From: Lunularia cruciata
Lineage: Eukaryota > Streptophyta > Marchantiopsida > Lunulariales > Lunulariaceae
Length of the DNA stretch: 64,000 nt
Direction: 5' to 3'
Assembly (NCBI GenBank): GCA_948567375.1
Contig: OX419762.1
Coordinates: 58,509,034 to 58,573,033 of the forward strand
The notes beneath the pieces were generated by a model. The model was not told where the DNA came from. It ran no database searches and saw only the letters and a program-made list of their open reading frames with translations. Position numbers and translations under genes: made by a program. Positions 43,160-53,715 of this stretch are shown here, one piece after another. Position 1 is the first letter of the stretch, and each line of letters begins with the position of its first letter.

Positions 43160-43546
43160 TGTTGAAATTACATTTCAGATGGTAGTACATGTTGCAAGTG
43201 GTAGTTGAGGTTGATATAACATGTACCATATACTATAGATGTTAGGGTTTTGTACATAGCACCCTACACCCAACTGCAGAGTTAGTTAGTATTAGAGTAT
43301 GCAACAAGGTTGCAAGAGCAGCCTTTGGGAGAGGCAAGGCCTGAAAACACTACAATGTGTTTCATTAGCTTAGAACATGCATACAAGCCTGCATGTATTC
43401 CATTCCTCATTTCATAAAACTAGATTTGCAATAAGAAGTGTAGGACAAGTGTTTTGTATATCATTTAGTGTTATGTAATTGATGTGCAGATTTTAGTTAA
43501 ACTATAGTGGCACCGATTTACCTCAGTTTCACCACAGTTTTCAACG
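43160..43546 (+). repeat. 3' LTR of copia 1
   Basis: Begins TGTTGAAATTACATTTCAG and ends TTTTCAACG (expected CA mutated to CG). Homologous to 23790-24217 with several indels. Confidence 0.85.
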
Positions 43547-45159
43547 AAGGCAATGCTGTTAGAAAAATGGCACATTGAATGTTATATTAAGGATAACTTC
43601 TCTATGTCACAACTAGACCAAGTTCTACGTCGATACTCGGTCGAGAGGCTCTGCGTGAAAGACTGTTATGCTTTTCTAGCTCAAACTTGATTGTTCATAC
43701 ATCTCCCCTTTCGAGTGAGTACTGAGCTAGAAGATGTTCATGCAGGCCACAAAGATCCAATGGCCAAGGCGGAGACATAGCTAGTTACTGTAAACTAAGT
43801 GCTTCGTTTATAAGTTTGTCCAACTTGGAGGTTGGAAAACGGATACAATCATCCCAAACCACAGAATGTTGAATCAATTAGATTGAATCCACGCGTGCAA
43901 CTAACAGTATTGTTATCTTCTCATTTTGTCTCTTTATGTTTTTTGTGAGGCGACTGTTTCATCTCACTGGGGTAGTGAGGAAATGACTGCGTGGAAATGG
44001 ACATGACTTCACGATAATCATGAACAGTAATTCTTATAAGGTTCTATTTCATCCATAACATTACAATTTTTATTATTGCGGCAATGCAACACTGGCAACA
44101 ACGATGTAGCGGATTGGTCTACTAGTAGATTAGATGCAACCCCTCTTGTGTATACAGACAGTCCAGCTGGTTAGGACCATCCTCAACCACCATATGCATG
44201 GTCACCTAAACAAGCGGGATTTGAGCTCGATTTGAGATGAGAACGAAAAAGCACGTGGTCATCCTGGAGAAAGACGTAGAAACACTTCAGCAGAGTGTAT
44301 GAGCAATAGGAAGCTAGGAAGTAGTCCTGATTCAACTACTCGAGGTACTCAATCCCGTCCATCTTGTGTACCGCCGCAGAGATCGGCAATATTGGCGTGC
44401 ATGGTCGGTGCTTCCATCCGGACTGGCTTGAGCCCTGTTTGTTTATGTACTGTCTAACAGAACAAATTGTGGGTTGTCCATATGCTGGAGCCTAGCTTGG
44501 ACTGCCAAGATGTCGAATTACTCAGGCAAGTCTTGGGAACTGTTGATTGAACCATTGAGTCATAATCTCAACCAGATGTCCAGACCAAGTTCCCGTATAG
44601 TGAACACCAGAGGTGCGTGGAGTGGTATGCATTTTTCTTTCATAGTCAAAGATCTCATGGTCACCAATGTGAAATTCCATTGAACTGACATATTAGGGAA
44701 GAACCTTAAACTACGTGCTGGCATTGATGCGAGATGCTTTTCAGGTGATATTCGGCTGGGCATGACATGGCACGAATTAGTAGACGCTCAGCACTGCAGA
44801 GTTTGGCAGAAAGTCTTATCAACAGACTCTCGAGTTACACAAGTTTTCACTTGGAGGCTGCTGTGCTTTCCAGTGCTTGCATGATTCCATATTTTGACGT
44901 GAAGTGAACATATGAAATGGCGACCTTATCTCCAAGGGTAAGTTATAATTTTAATTTTAAAGTTGTCCTGAGCTATACGTACATGTGATCTGAGCGTAAT
45001 GTAACTGCTGAAGTGTTCACGTTCTTCCTCGTACATGCATAGGACTTTAAGTTTAGGAGGTTTAGCCTGAAGGGATTTACGACGCTTGAGGAGGCACGTG
45101 GAGTTGAGGGGTCTCTCTGTGAATGAATATTGACAAGGGGTGCACACTAAACCCAAAAC
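43547..45159. other. Flank of the orphan promoter copy, no gene recognised
   Basis: Balanced base composition, unlike the retroelement nest. Short frames on both strands (44474-44683, 44560-44763, 44926-45183) show no domain. I found no carbonic anhydrase exon here and no match to the left flank of the intact locus. Confidence 0.4.
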
Positions 45160-46975
45160 GCACATTATAGTTGTGAAGCGCAAAGTAGTATCGATTACAC
45201 CAAGCTGACCAGTTGAATCCGGACTAAATATACCCTTGTAGAAGTTACTGGGATGATCAGCCTGTCTTTGACCCAGGTTGTGTCTATAAGTAGCTCAAGT
45301 ATACTGATCGATTGTGGCAATTTTACAGGCTTCCTCATTCATCATTTAAATGAGATTCACCATGGTTAGCCTCACACCTCTGACATCAGAAAGAACGGCT
45401 TCGAGCTTACATCTCGATTAAGATCTTGACCGGTCTGACCCTGCTGAACCATACTGAAATCGCATGCCCAATAAATCTCACTTCTCTTTCAGTTTATTAT
45501 ACCGGCGCCTTCCTAAAGAAGGCCCCCAACAAATCCAGTAGAGTCTTGCTTTCCAACTCCCACATCAACGCTATATTAAATAGTCCATTTCAGGCTTGGG
45601 TGTGCTAAGTGGATGCTAAGAATTAAGTAGCCGCTCGTACCCTGCCTTGCGCTTATTTTTCATTATAGACGTTATCTACTCGAGATGTAAGTATCATATG
45701 GTAATGTTTCATTTATCGTCCAGGGTTTTGTTACTCTACCAGCGCAGACAAAGGTCGTTCCATGAATGTTTCAAGCGAGAGAATACTCCAAATTACCAGG
45801 AGTTAAGAGAAAATTGGTGGGTTTGGTGCGTGTACTAAGAGAACGAGGCCTCTCGAAATTAAGAGCTTTCCAAACCTTGGCGGCCGAAATAATCCAAACA
45901 TCAGTTATGAGCACCAGATAACCATGCTAATTTCTGAGACATTAATTAGTTTTCAATGCACCGAAGAGTGATCAAATTCGGTCTACTTCCCGGTTGACCA
46001 GGTCATGACCAAAGCAAAACCACACTCAGCCAGGTCTTCGATTCGTTTTCATTGTATTCTACTTGCCTTGTTCCAATTGTCCCTGTTTAACCTATCTACC
46101 AGTACACTGAACGAGTTAGTGCAGCAAATCTATGAGCCCATAGACTGACTCACATATGTCCCTTCCAAACACTCTGAGATTGAATCTATCTCTCAAGGTA
46201 GGTCGTTCCTGCCATTACCAGCTACCTAACACAATCCCACATTCTAAATAAATGCCTAGATCCATAATTGAGTGTTAAATAAGACAATTCCTTTCCAGAT
46301 CTAAATCTACAGAAATATTAACACCTTAGTGATATGTACCATAATCTCCTTGTGTTGTCATGGCTTTCCCCTGTTTCTCTTAATTTCTACTCTGTCCTCG
46401 GTATCACGATCCTTGTTCACTTGGACTTTAACTGCTATTTATTTATGTTCCCCTTGTGGAGGACACTCAAATCTGACAAACAATTGGGCTCTGCACTCAA
46501 AGGCCGTAAAGTCCAATCGTTTGTGCACATAGTAGGAGGGAAGCTCGCTTCCTTGTTTGATTGGGCTTATGAACGGATGTCTATATGTCTCTTCATGCTT
46601 CTCTCATAGCACATCCAGGATTGTGAACTCTGCTAGTACATGTCTATGTACGTCTACCCTCATCCGGTGTCGTCGTGTACTTGACCTGATTGGGTGGAGT
46701 CTTCTTTTAACCAGCTTTACCTCGCCAGAAAGTTTGAGTTTTGTACCCTATAAAAGGCCAAGGTGCTTCCAGTGCTAAACAAGCTTCCCCAATTTAAAGA
46801 TGTAGAACCTGCGCTACAGGAGGCGAGGATACTTAATTGCAGATGATACTCAATTGATTAATCTTAAAAGTTGCAAAAAGTTGGGACTTCTAGTCACCTG
46901 AGACGAGTAGTTTCATTGTCACCACATATGGCGTAATATTGGTGCTTTGTGGAGGCTTAAGTTCGAGTAATCCGT
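45160..46975 (+). promoter_or_regulatory. Orphan copy of the carbonic anhydrase promoter block
   Basis: Colinear with 9068-10935 from CACATTATAG and ACACCAAGCTGACC through CTCACACCTCTGACATCAGA, ATCGCATGCCCAATA, GAATGTTTCAAGCG, a GCCATTACCAGCTACC tract, CACTCAAAGGCCG and TTTCATTGTCACCA to GTGGAGGCTTAAGTT. Homology stops just before the position of the signal-peptide exon, and no carbonic anhydrase exon follows. It is closer to the promoter part of the inverted pseudogene at 20.4-20.8 kb than to the functional promoter in the tracts I compared. Confidence 0.8.
46748..46757 (+). promoter_or_regulatory. TATA box in the orphan promoter
   Basis: CTATAAAAGG in the context GTACCCTATAAAAGGCC is a textbook TATA box, at the position equivalent to ATATAAGA at 10750 in the active gene. 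The orphan promoter may still be able to start transcription. Confidence 0.6.
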
Positions 46976-47319
46976 GTATATAAACCCTTCCGGAATAAAA
47001 ACTTGCTTCAAGAGCCTTCGGAAGGAAGACACTTCCACTCCTGTAGGGAACTCAATAAAGCGTAGGAAGAGGCTGTTACTCCCGAGTAAGAGATACGCTC
47101 TTCGAAAGAAGCTGTTCTCTTCGTAAGGTAACCCATTTCTTCGGATGACGATTCAGACCTCCGCGGCGGAAGGAGTCTAGGTCCGTACGACAGTTTGAAA
47201 TTATGCATCACTTAAATTGCATGACTCGAGGACATGTGAGGATTTTGAGGGGGACCAAAGGTCATTGACAGGAGGGAAATCTTGGGGAAATACAAGAGGG
47301 CAATTCAACTGCGCGATAC
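46976..47319. other. Junction segment after the orphan promoter
   Basis: Unrelated to the CA gene. It contains TGTATATAAACCC, a run of CTTCGGAAGG/CTTCGAAAG-type inverted motifs and a relatively GC-rich stretch up to about 47220. No protein or RNA gene was recognised. It may be a fragment of a retroelement end. Confidence 0.35.
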
Positions 47320-49600
47320 CACAATTTGTTCTTTAGTTATCCTATCTTAGTGGACACTTACAGCCAGGTTCTGGAGTGTGTAATTGGTAGTCTATCAATT
47401 CCACTAGTCAAAATGGTGGTAGGAGTGCTTCAGAATACCAGTTTGAACCTCAATACTCCCGCTGTCTACCCATGGGAAATGTTAGCTAGAAAGCCAGCAT
47501 TGGAGAAGTTGAACCTCGCATTTCTCTTGACATGGAATTGGGAGTACAGCATGGCAACATTACATTGGGAGATGCTAGGACATAGGAAACCTGCACCAGG
47601 GAGTCTACTGCCAATGTGAGCAGTTAGACCCCTCATCATTGGAGAGTGGTATTTGGTAAGAGTGTAGGTCAGGCGGGGGGTTTCATGTTTGATTCAAAGT
47701 TTACTCCACTTAGTGAGAAGATGAAGAAGTGCCTAGTGCAGTCATTTGTGAAGAAGAAGAATGAATTTTGAGTAGCTGATTAAGAGAATCCACAAAGAGA
47801 GCCATCATGGGGCCCTCATGAAAATCTTTCACCTAAATCAAACCACATACTTGACCAATTCACTGGTGGCCTTCTTTGAAGCCATGTTCTGCAATATCTT
47901 CATAGATTCGGGATAAATTTTCCATACTCACATTCAAAAAGTTGTACAATATCTTTGAGGGCCAGGTCCCCATTACCTAATGCAGTTTGTAGTTCATTTT
48001 TACATTGGGCATGTGCTGCTCTCAAAGGCAAAGAAGTTCCAGTTCCCAAGACATGAGGTCTCGCAAGATTATTTTGATGACAATCCCACATGGGAGAAGC
48101 AATTGGAAGATGAAAGAGGCAGATGCAAAGTAGATGATAATGGGTGAACTGTGTCACCTACCAAGAAGGGGAAGCAAAAAGTATTTGGTAATAAAACTAC
48201 AACAGGGACAACAACTTGTAAATGGAAGAAAGCTCAAGTTATCAAGTCAGAAGATGAAGAAGGAGGATTTGATAATGAAGAAGGAGAAAGACCCTCTGAA
48301 GAGGAGGCAATAGGTTAGAAGAAGACCATAAGGAGCTTCAAGAACACAAAGAAGATAATGTGGAGAAAGAGTTGCACATTCCATCAGACTTCTTCAATGT
48401 AGATATGATGACCATCCCGGACCATGGCCTTCTTGAAGCGTTCAATTGCCAATAAAGACACAAGGATACAATAGGACCCAAGAAGGAGAGGAGAAGGAGA
48501 GGGTTGACCTTGGGCCAAAAACCACCAGTTCAGAGCTTACTTTGCCAGAATCCCCATAGCCTGGGCCCGTGCAAAAACCGACAAGGGAATTACCACCTCT
48601 ACAAGAATTTTCTCAAGAGGCAATACCAAGGGAATTTGAGGAACTTGTGCAGAAGTTGAACACAAAAGAAGAGAAGGAAGTATTAAGGGCAATGCTTGAG
48701 GTGAGGTATGCTGTAGCAACTTGATGCCATTGATGTTGATCCTAGACACATACAATGCTATGTATGAGAGAAATAATCCAAATGTGTGTGGTATGCATTA
48801 ATGGTATCTACAATGCATGTCCAACTAGAGAATTAGAAGGCAAAGGAGAAATTCCTCAAGAGTGAAATTTTTTATCTGCACAAAGAGCAAAAAAAAAAGT
48901 GCACCCAATCAATCACTGGAGGAAAAGTTGGAAACATAGAACAAAATCAATACAAACAGGGAATTACACATAAAAGCACTAGAGAAAAAATGCCAAATTT
49001 GTGGATTTCTTCACAGGTGAAGAAAGAAAAATGGAAAGTAGAGGCTATAGAAGTGAACAGAGATTGCAAGGAAAGGCAACCACGTAGGAAAAATGAAGGA
49101 TAAGAAGACCCTATGAGAAGACCCAAGCCGTACAAGGGAGACAAAAAAGGTAACATGAGGCTAAGCCCCAATAGAGTCTATATGAGAAATCTGCCCTACT
49201 GAGATTTGGACAATCTTTGAAAGAATTTCACATTCTTTGTCTTCACTAAATCAAGAGCTCACAACATGATCTAAGCAAATGGAGGTCAATTTTGTAACAA
49301 AGCAGGCAAACGTTGAGGAGATGGTGTAGAAATTGCAAGCCCACTTGACCCCATTAATGATAAACCAAGAATTAATGAGCATTTAAAAGAAGAGCTATGA
49401 GGAGGTAACCATGGACTACAGAAGTGAGATTACCATTTAGTTACAAGAATATCAGAAGGAGGTGGAAAAGATACAATAGAAGTTAGTGGAGTTGTGACAT
49501 GAGCTTCAAGCTGTAACAATATGTCTAAATCACAAGAAAAGCAAGAACCTTAAGCTACTACTCATGGAGAACCAGATTTCATCAAGTGAACAATGTTAGG
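47320..49600 (+). mobile_element. Unclassified repeat ORF, copy 2 (decayed)
   Basis: The plus strand gives interrupted coding sequence homologous to 2660-960 on the minus strand. HHWRVVFGKSVGQAGGFMFD and SKFTPLSEKMKKCLVQSFVK lie near 47630-47760, then ALMKIFHLNQTTYLTNS near 47815, then IGHVLLSKAKKFQFPRHEVS and YFDD near 48005-48080. A Lys/Glu/Asp-rich segment (48170-48330) and a charged, coiled-coil-like region (about 49260-49560, EEVTMDYRSEIT and QEYQKEVEKIQ) follow. No enzyme domain is visible. The family is unknown to me and may be a Gag-like ORF of a plant retroelement. Confidence 0.5.
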
Positions 49601-50094
49601 AAGGGGAAGTGATGATGCACTTGGTTGTAAAGGGATCAGAGGAGGATAAATGACAAAAGAGTTTGAAGAGGGTATTTGACACATTATTCACGTTTATCAA
49701 GGAGTTCATAGGATCAATCTCTACTACAAGTGAAATTCATAAACTAAGATACACTACAAGGTTAATGTAGCCAAAGGAAAATGAGACCATCTAGAGGATC
49801 CTTCTAGGGATTAGAGTAAGGATTATTCAGACATTTATAGAGCTTAGGAAAAGTTTATAATTACATTGATGGAAATAGAGGATGGTCATGGATAGCTATA
49901 GAAGATTAAGCACCAAAAGAGCCAACCCAATAGGAACTAGTAAAGTAGCTATTGCATGTGTCTCATCCACCTAGGCTAGTAGCACCATTGATGATAGAAA
50001 GAAAAATTTAAGTCACCATTAGCACTCTTGATCTTGAGTCTTTAGTACTCATCTTGGGTCTTAAGCACTATGCAGTTTTATCAGGTTTTGTAAC
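49601..50094. other. Decayed repeat DNA, no gene recognised
   Basis: Continuation of interrupted frames with no domain, ending where LTR-homologous sequence begins. Confidence 0.35.
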
Positions 50095-50201
50095 TCTATC
50101 ATGTGTATATACATCACCACACAACATACATCAGTGTCAACATCACACACTATAGAAGCACAACTCACACATATGACATACATAGACTTTGAAGTGTCAC
50201 A
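50095..50201 (-). repeat. LTR fragment (first ~107 bp), joined to the gypsy 3 LTR
   Basis: On the minus strand it starts TGTGACACTTCAAAGTC at 50201 and repeats the beginning of the gypsy 3 LTR (TGTGGCACTTTAGAGTC at 50759), through GCACAACT, CTATAGAAGC- and ATGTATGTTGTGTGG-type tracts, ending near GTATATACACATGATAG. It abuts the 3' end of the next LTR head to tail. Confidence 0.75.
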
Positions 50202-50202
50202 A

Positions 50203-50759
50203 TAATCAGATTATTTAAAACTCTTGAATCAACTCAATTTAGATAAGTACTTGATATGTAACTCTATAAACTCCTAACAACTAGACACTGATTATAGTCA
50301 AGCCACACCCACTCTAGCTAAGAGAATCCAGGTGATGTTTGCCAACCTTTGTACACCATAGCCAAGAACTCAAAGGCTCAACATCAGAGAAGTGAGCTCA
50401 CTAGAGCTACATTTTGAAAGTATACCCATGGATTCAAGCTAGGTCTAAAACCCTAATGGTCCCACTGATGGCACATCCAGCGGTGCAAATGGTGCAAAGT
50501 GATGGTGGGCTCCATCATGAAATCAACACCCCAAACACAAAATCTGACCGTCAAAAAGTAGTCTATGGGAAATTGATGAAATACCTCTAACTACTATCAC
50601 TGCAACTCTAGTGTCCGAGTAATTTAGATGCAACACTACAAATGGCGTGATAGCTATCATGCGTATATACATCGCCACACAACATACATCATTGCCAACA
50701 TCATACACTATAGAAGCACAACTAACACATAAGTCATCCATAGACTCTAAAGTGCCACA
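50203..50759 (-). repeat. 3' LTR of gypsy 3
   Basis: The minus strand begins TGTGGCACTTTAGAG right after a purine tract and runs to ATCTGATTA. It aligns with the gypsy 4 5' LTR through GTAGTTAGAGGTATTT, CATAGACTACTTT, GCCATCAGTGGGAC and CTCTTAGCTAGAGTGGGTGT. By eye the LTR is about 557 bp. Confidence 0.75.
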
Positions 50760-50771
50760 ATCGCCCCCTTA
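50760..50771 (-). promoter_or_regulatory. Polypurine tract of gypsy 3
   Basis: The minus strand reads TAAGGGGGCGAT immediately before the LTR start. Confidence 0.65.
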
Positions 50772-50934
50772 GCTGGTAGTTAGGTCCCTCTAACTCCAGA
50801 TAGCCATCTACTCCAAGTATATGGTATACCCTATGATGGACAAAGATCAAGAGGTCGGGTGCTATCGAGCCCCATCATTAGTTGTTTGTCTGCAATCTAT
50901 ACCATATAAATGATGAACAAGCTATAGTTCAAGT

Positions 50935-51062
50935 ACATCTAGGACATAACCATTATCCTTGAGGAACCATTGTGAGGGGAGGAGTCATGCATGCCATCCT
51001 CTCAAATAACTATCACAAATTAACATAGTAACAGCTCCACCAAAAGAGCCACATAACATACA
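50935..51062 (-). pseudogene. PHD zinc finger at the end of gypsy 3 integrase
   Basis: The minus strand reads RCMLCGSFGGAVTMLICDSY and then LRGWHA, a stop, LLP, and after a one-base shift MVPQG, a stop, WLCPRC. The spacing and the C-x2-C, C-D, G-W-H, V-P-x-G-x-W-x-C-P-x-C landmarks identify a PHD (C4HC3) finger, a histone-tail reader in other proteins. Decay has changed the fourth ligand Cys to Tyr and the sixth ligand codon to TGA. It follows a CAPCHLPNIDG segment that links it to the integrase, and it precedes the PPT, so it was the C-terminus of Pol. It may play the targeting role that chromodomains play in other gypsy elements (inference). Confidence 0.7.
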
Positions 51063-52500
51063 CCTCAAGCTTGCACATACAAGTGCCAAGCTTGGGTCCA
51101 TAATACCATCAATGTTTGGTAGGTGGCATGGTGCACAACTGCGCACATGATCCTTCCAAACAACACTATCACATTCTTCTAATACAAGGACTCCACATGG
51201 CAAGACCTTGCACACTCTCAAGATAGTGCAACCTATCAAAACATCAAGTGTTGTTGGTGCTATCTATTGTAGATATACATAATCACTTGGATGAAATTCA
51301 CATATCGAGGGTCTATAACCTCCTCAAATGGTAGCATAGCATAAGGTATCTCTATGTTGAGTAATCGCCAAGTTCTCAAAGGCCATCGGCATCACTTTGT
51401 GAAAGATCTCTACCCATTGAGAACATGTGCTCATCTATACATCTGGATCATCTAAGTCCAAAACTACTGTAGCATCTTGACGAATGGTTGTAGGTAAATT
51501 TGGATCTTGTCCATAGAGTAGAAAGTAAGGAGAGAAGGATGCTAAAGAGGCTTGCCGGCTGAACCGATAGCCCATGGCCAACCAAGGTAACTAGAGATCT
51601 CAATCTCCTAAGTGACCTCTCTGCAAACCATACTTTTGTAATCCTCTCTTCACCATCTGAACCACCCTCTTTGCTAAGACATCTACCTCAAGGTGATCTC
51701 GGGAGATAGTATAATGATCAGTCAAAGCCTTGTCACACAAGACCTAAAACTATCCCAAGAACTCTATACCCTGATCAGTCAAAATCTCAACTAGTGCACC
51801 AAAATGACTGAGAACCTAATCCAAGAACAAGTAAGCCATCCTTCACTAGACTTGTCAAGAAGTGGTACCAACTCAATCCACTTGGACAAGTGCTCCACCA
51901 TCACCAAAACATACCAATGATATCTTATGGTCAACGGTAAAGGTCCAGCAAAGTCCAAACTCCAATGGCAACCCAATCCCATGATAGGGAATGGGTGTAA
52001 ATGTGGCATAAGAGCATTGAATGGTGCTCTAACTCAGTCACAAACCACACATCTTGCAACAAGCTATTGTACATTGGTCTGCATACTGCACACCAATAAT
52101 GACTCTGGAGTAAGCTATATGTACAATTTACTCCAAAATGTCATAGCTCCTCATGAGCATGACAAATAAACTATAATCTTTGAGATGGAAGTGGTACTAC
52201 TCTCACTCTACCACCCTCCCCTACTTGCAAAAGGTGTCTTCCCTCCAATTTGAACCATCTGGCTTGTTGAAGCACACGATCTCTTCCTTAGCCCCAACTA
52301 TGCCACCCATAACACTAATGCAAAGATAGTCCATCACTAAGACATCATCATGAAGGTCTTGCTGAACTGTACTAATATCTTCACTCTCTGGATCTGTGAC
52401 CTCAATAACTCCTCTTGTATACATTGAGAGAGATACCACCAAAGCCTTAGAAAATATAAAGACAAAGGTAGAGGCATGCCAACCTAGCACCATCTCCTCA
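51063..52500 (-). pseudogene. Gypsy 3 integrase
   Basis: The frame 52009-51791 reads HPFPIMGLGCHWSLDFAGPL and PLTIRYHWYVLVMVEHLSKW, IELVPLLDKSSEG. This is the start of the integrase core with the first catalytic Asp in D-F-A-G-P. Further left in other frames come DHYTISRDHLEVDVLAKRVV (the N-E region with Glu) and LPWLAMGYRFSRQASLASF. Upstream (52500-52050) are remnants of the zinc-binding region. The frames are fragmented. Confidence 0.85.
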
Positions 52501-52530
52501 TTTGTCTCACCATGCCAATGTGCTCCGGTT

Positions 52531-53222
52531 TGTAACATCCATTTGTGCATGTGTGTGGTATTGTGATATTTAGCTTGGTATTATAAGTACTTAAGAGATA
52601 TTATTTATATAGAGATAAAGGATGGTTCTATATTAGTCATGGTTAGCTAAAGTTAGTCATAGTTAAGATAGAGGGGACCTTACTTTAGAGGAAGTAGAAA
52701 AGATGAACACCACTATTTTGGATTTTAGTGTGTTGACTTGGTATTACTCCTAGGTGTTTGGCTTTGAGGAAAGAGTTGAAAACTCTTGGGCCTGCAAGCC
52801 TTTTTGTTTTGGATTCTTCTTTAGTTCAAAGATAGCCCATGTGAAGGAATCCTTGACTTAGTGGTTGGGTCAAGATAAGACCATATGCTTAGGGGAATAT
52901 GCCCATGTAAATGGATATTCCTTTTTACTTTTTGACTTTACTTGACTTTTAGTCTAGTAACTTGAGTTACTACGGTAATTAGCAACTTTGGTACGTAACT
53001 ATTTCACAAGTATATAAACAAGGGGTGAGGAGGTACTCATCATCCTTTCATTTGCAACTACCTCTCTCTCATTGAGTTCTCTAGTGAGCAATGTCTTGAG
53101 TCTTGGAGTGTTAGCCTTGGAGGAGTATGATGGAGTTCGGGTTCCTTGCCTTCTTAGTCCATGATGTGCTACCATAATAGCCATCAGAGGTTCATCCTGA
53201 GTGAGAGACAGGCCGGCTCACA
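52531..53222 (+). mobile_element. Solo LTR E1 in gypsy 3
   Basis: About 692 bp starting TGTAACATCCATTTGTGCAT and ending GGCCGGCTCACA. Homologous along its whole length, in opposite orientation, to 58959-59646. TATA box GTATATAAAC near 53010 points plus. Flanks TCCGG and TCCGA (if the ends are TT...GG) are a candidate 5-bp duplication with one change. The gypsy 3 sequence resumes on both sides (RNase H to the right, integrase to the left). Confidence 0.8.
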
Positions 53223-53229
53223 GGTCCGA

Positions 53230-53700
53230 TGCTACTGGCTAGGATATGGGTTTTCTACTCAGCTCATCTGCATCACTGTTCACCACTTCAGGTCTGTAAA
53301 TAATTGTGAAATCATACTCTTGTAAAATCAGAGCCCATCATGCAAGCTTTCATGAAAGCTTGTCAGACTCCATCAACCACTTCAATGGCTGATGATCATT
53401 GATGAGAGTGAAGGGGTTACCAAATAGGGGTTACCATTAGAAATGTGCTATTGCCCATACTGCTACCAAGCACTTTTCCTCATATGAACTATACTTCATC
53501 TCCACTAAATTTTTGGAGCGACTAGCATAGGCCACCACAACCTCCTTCCCCTCATCATCATGTTGAGTGAGCATTGCTCTAAGCCCCAACATACTCCAAT
53601 CACTGTGAACCAGAAATGGTCATCCTCTAATCGGTCTCCTCAAAATAAGAGCAGATGTCAACCTCTCCTTGAGCTCTACAAAAGCTCTATCATGCTCATC
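53230..53700 (-). pseudogene. Gypsy 3 RNase H
   Basis: The minus strand reads RPIRG then PFLVHSDWSMLGLRAMLTQH, DDEGKEVVVAYASRSKN, KYSSYEEKCLVAVWAIAHF, FTLINDHQPLKWLMESDKLS and SDADELSRKP. This is the typical gypsy RNase H, with the D-W-S, E and D catalytic region still readable (D in HSDWS, E in YEEK). Confidence 0.85.
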
Positions 53701-53715
53701 TTTCCAACACCACTC

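Larger units (their letters stand above)
23790..43546 (+). mobile_element. Ty1/copia retrotransposon 1 (outermost layer of the nest)
   Basis: Two direct LTRs about 19.4 kb apart flank a plus-strand gag, protease, integrase, RT and RNase H in copia order. The element is split in the integrase at 26185/40850 by a second copia element that carries further insertions. Removing 26186-40849 leaves about 5.1 kb, the normal size of a copia element. Both halves have stops and frameshifts, so the element is dead. Confidence 0.85.

Noticed and set aside
43547-45159. A further CA gene copy before the orphan promoter
   Set aside because: I searched by eye for the HFHSPSEHT, LELHLFH, GSLTTP and RPVQPLN coding tracts on both strands and found none.
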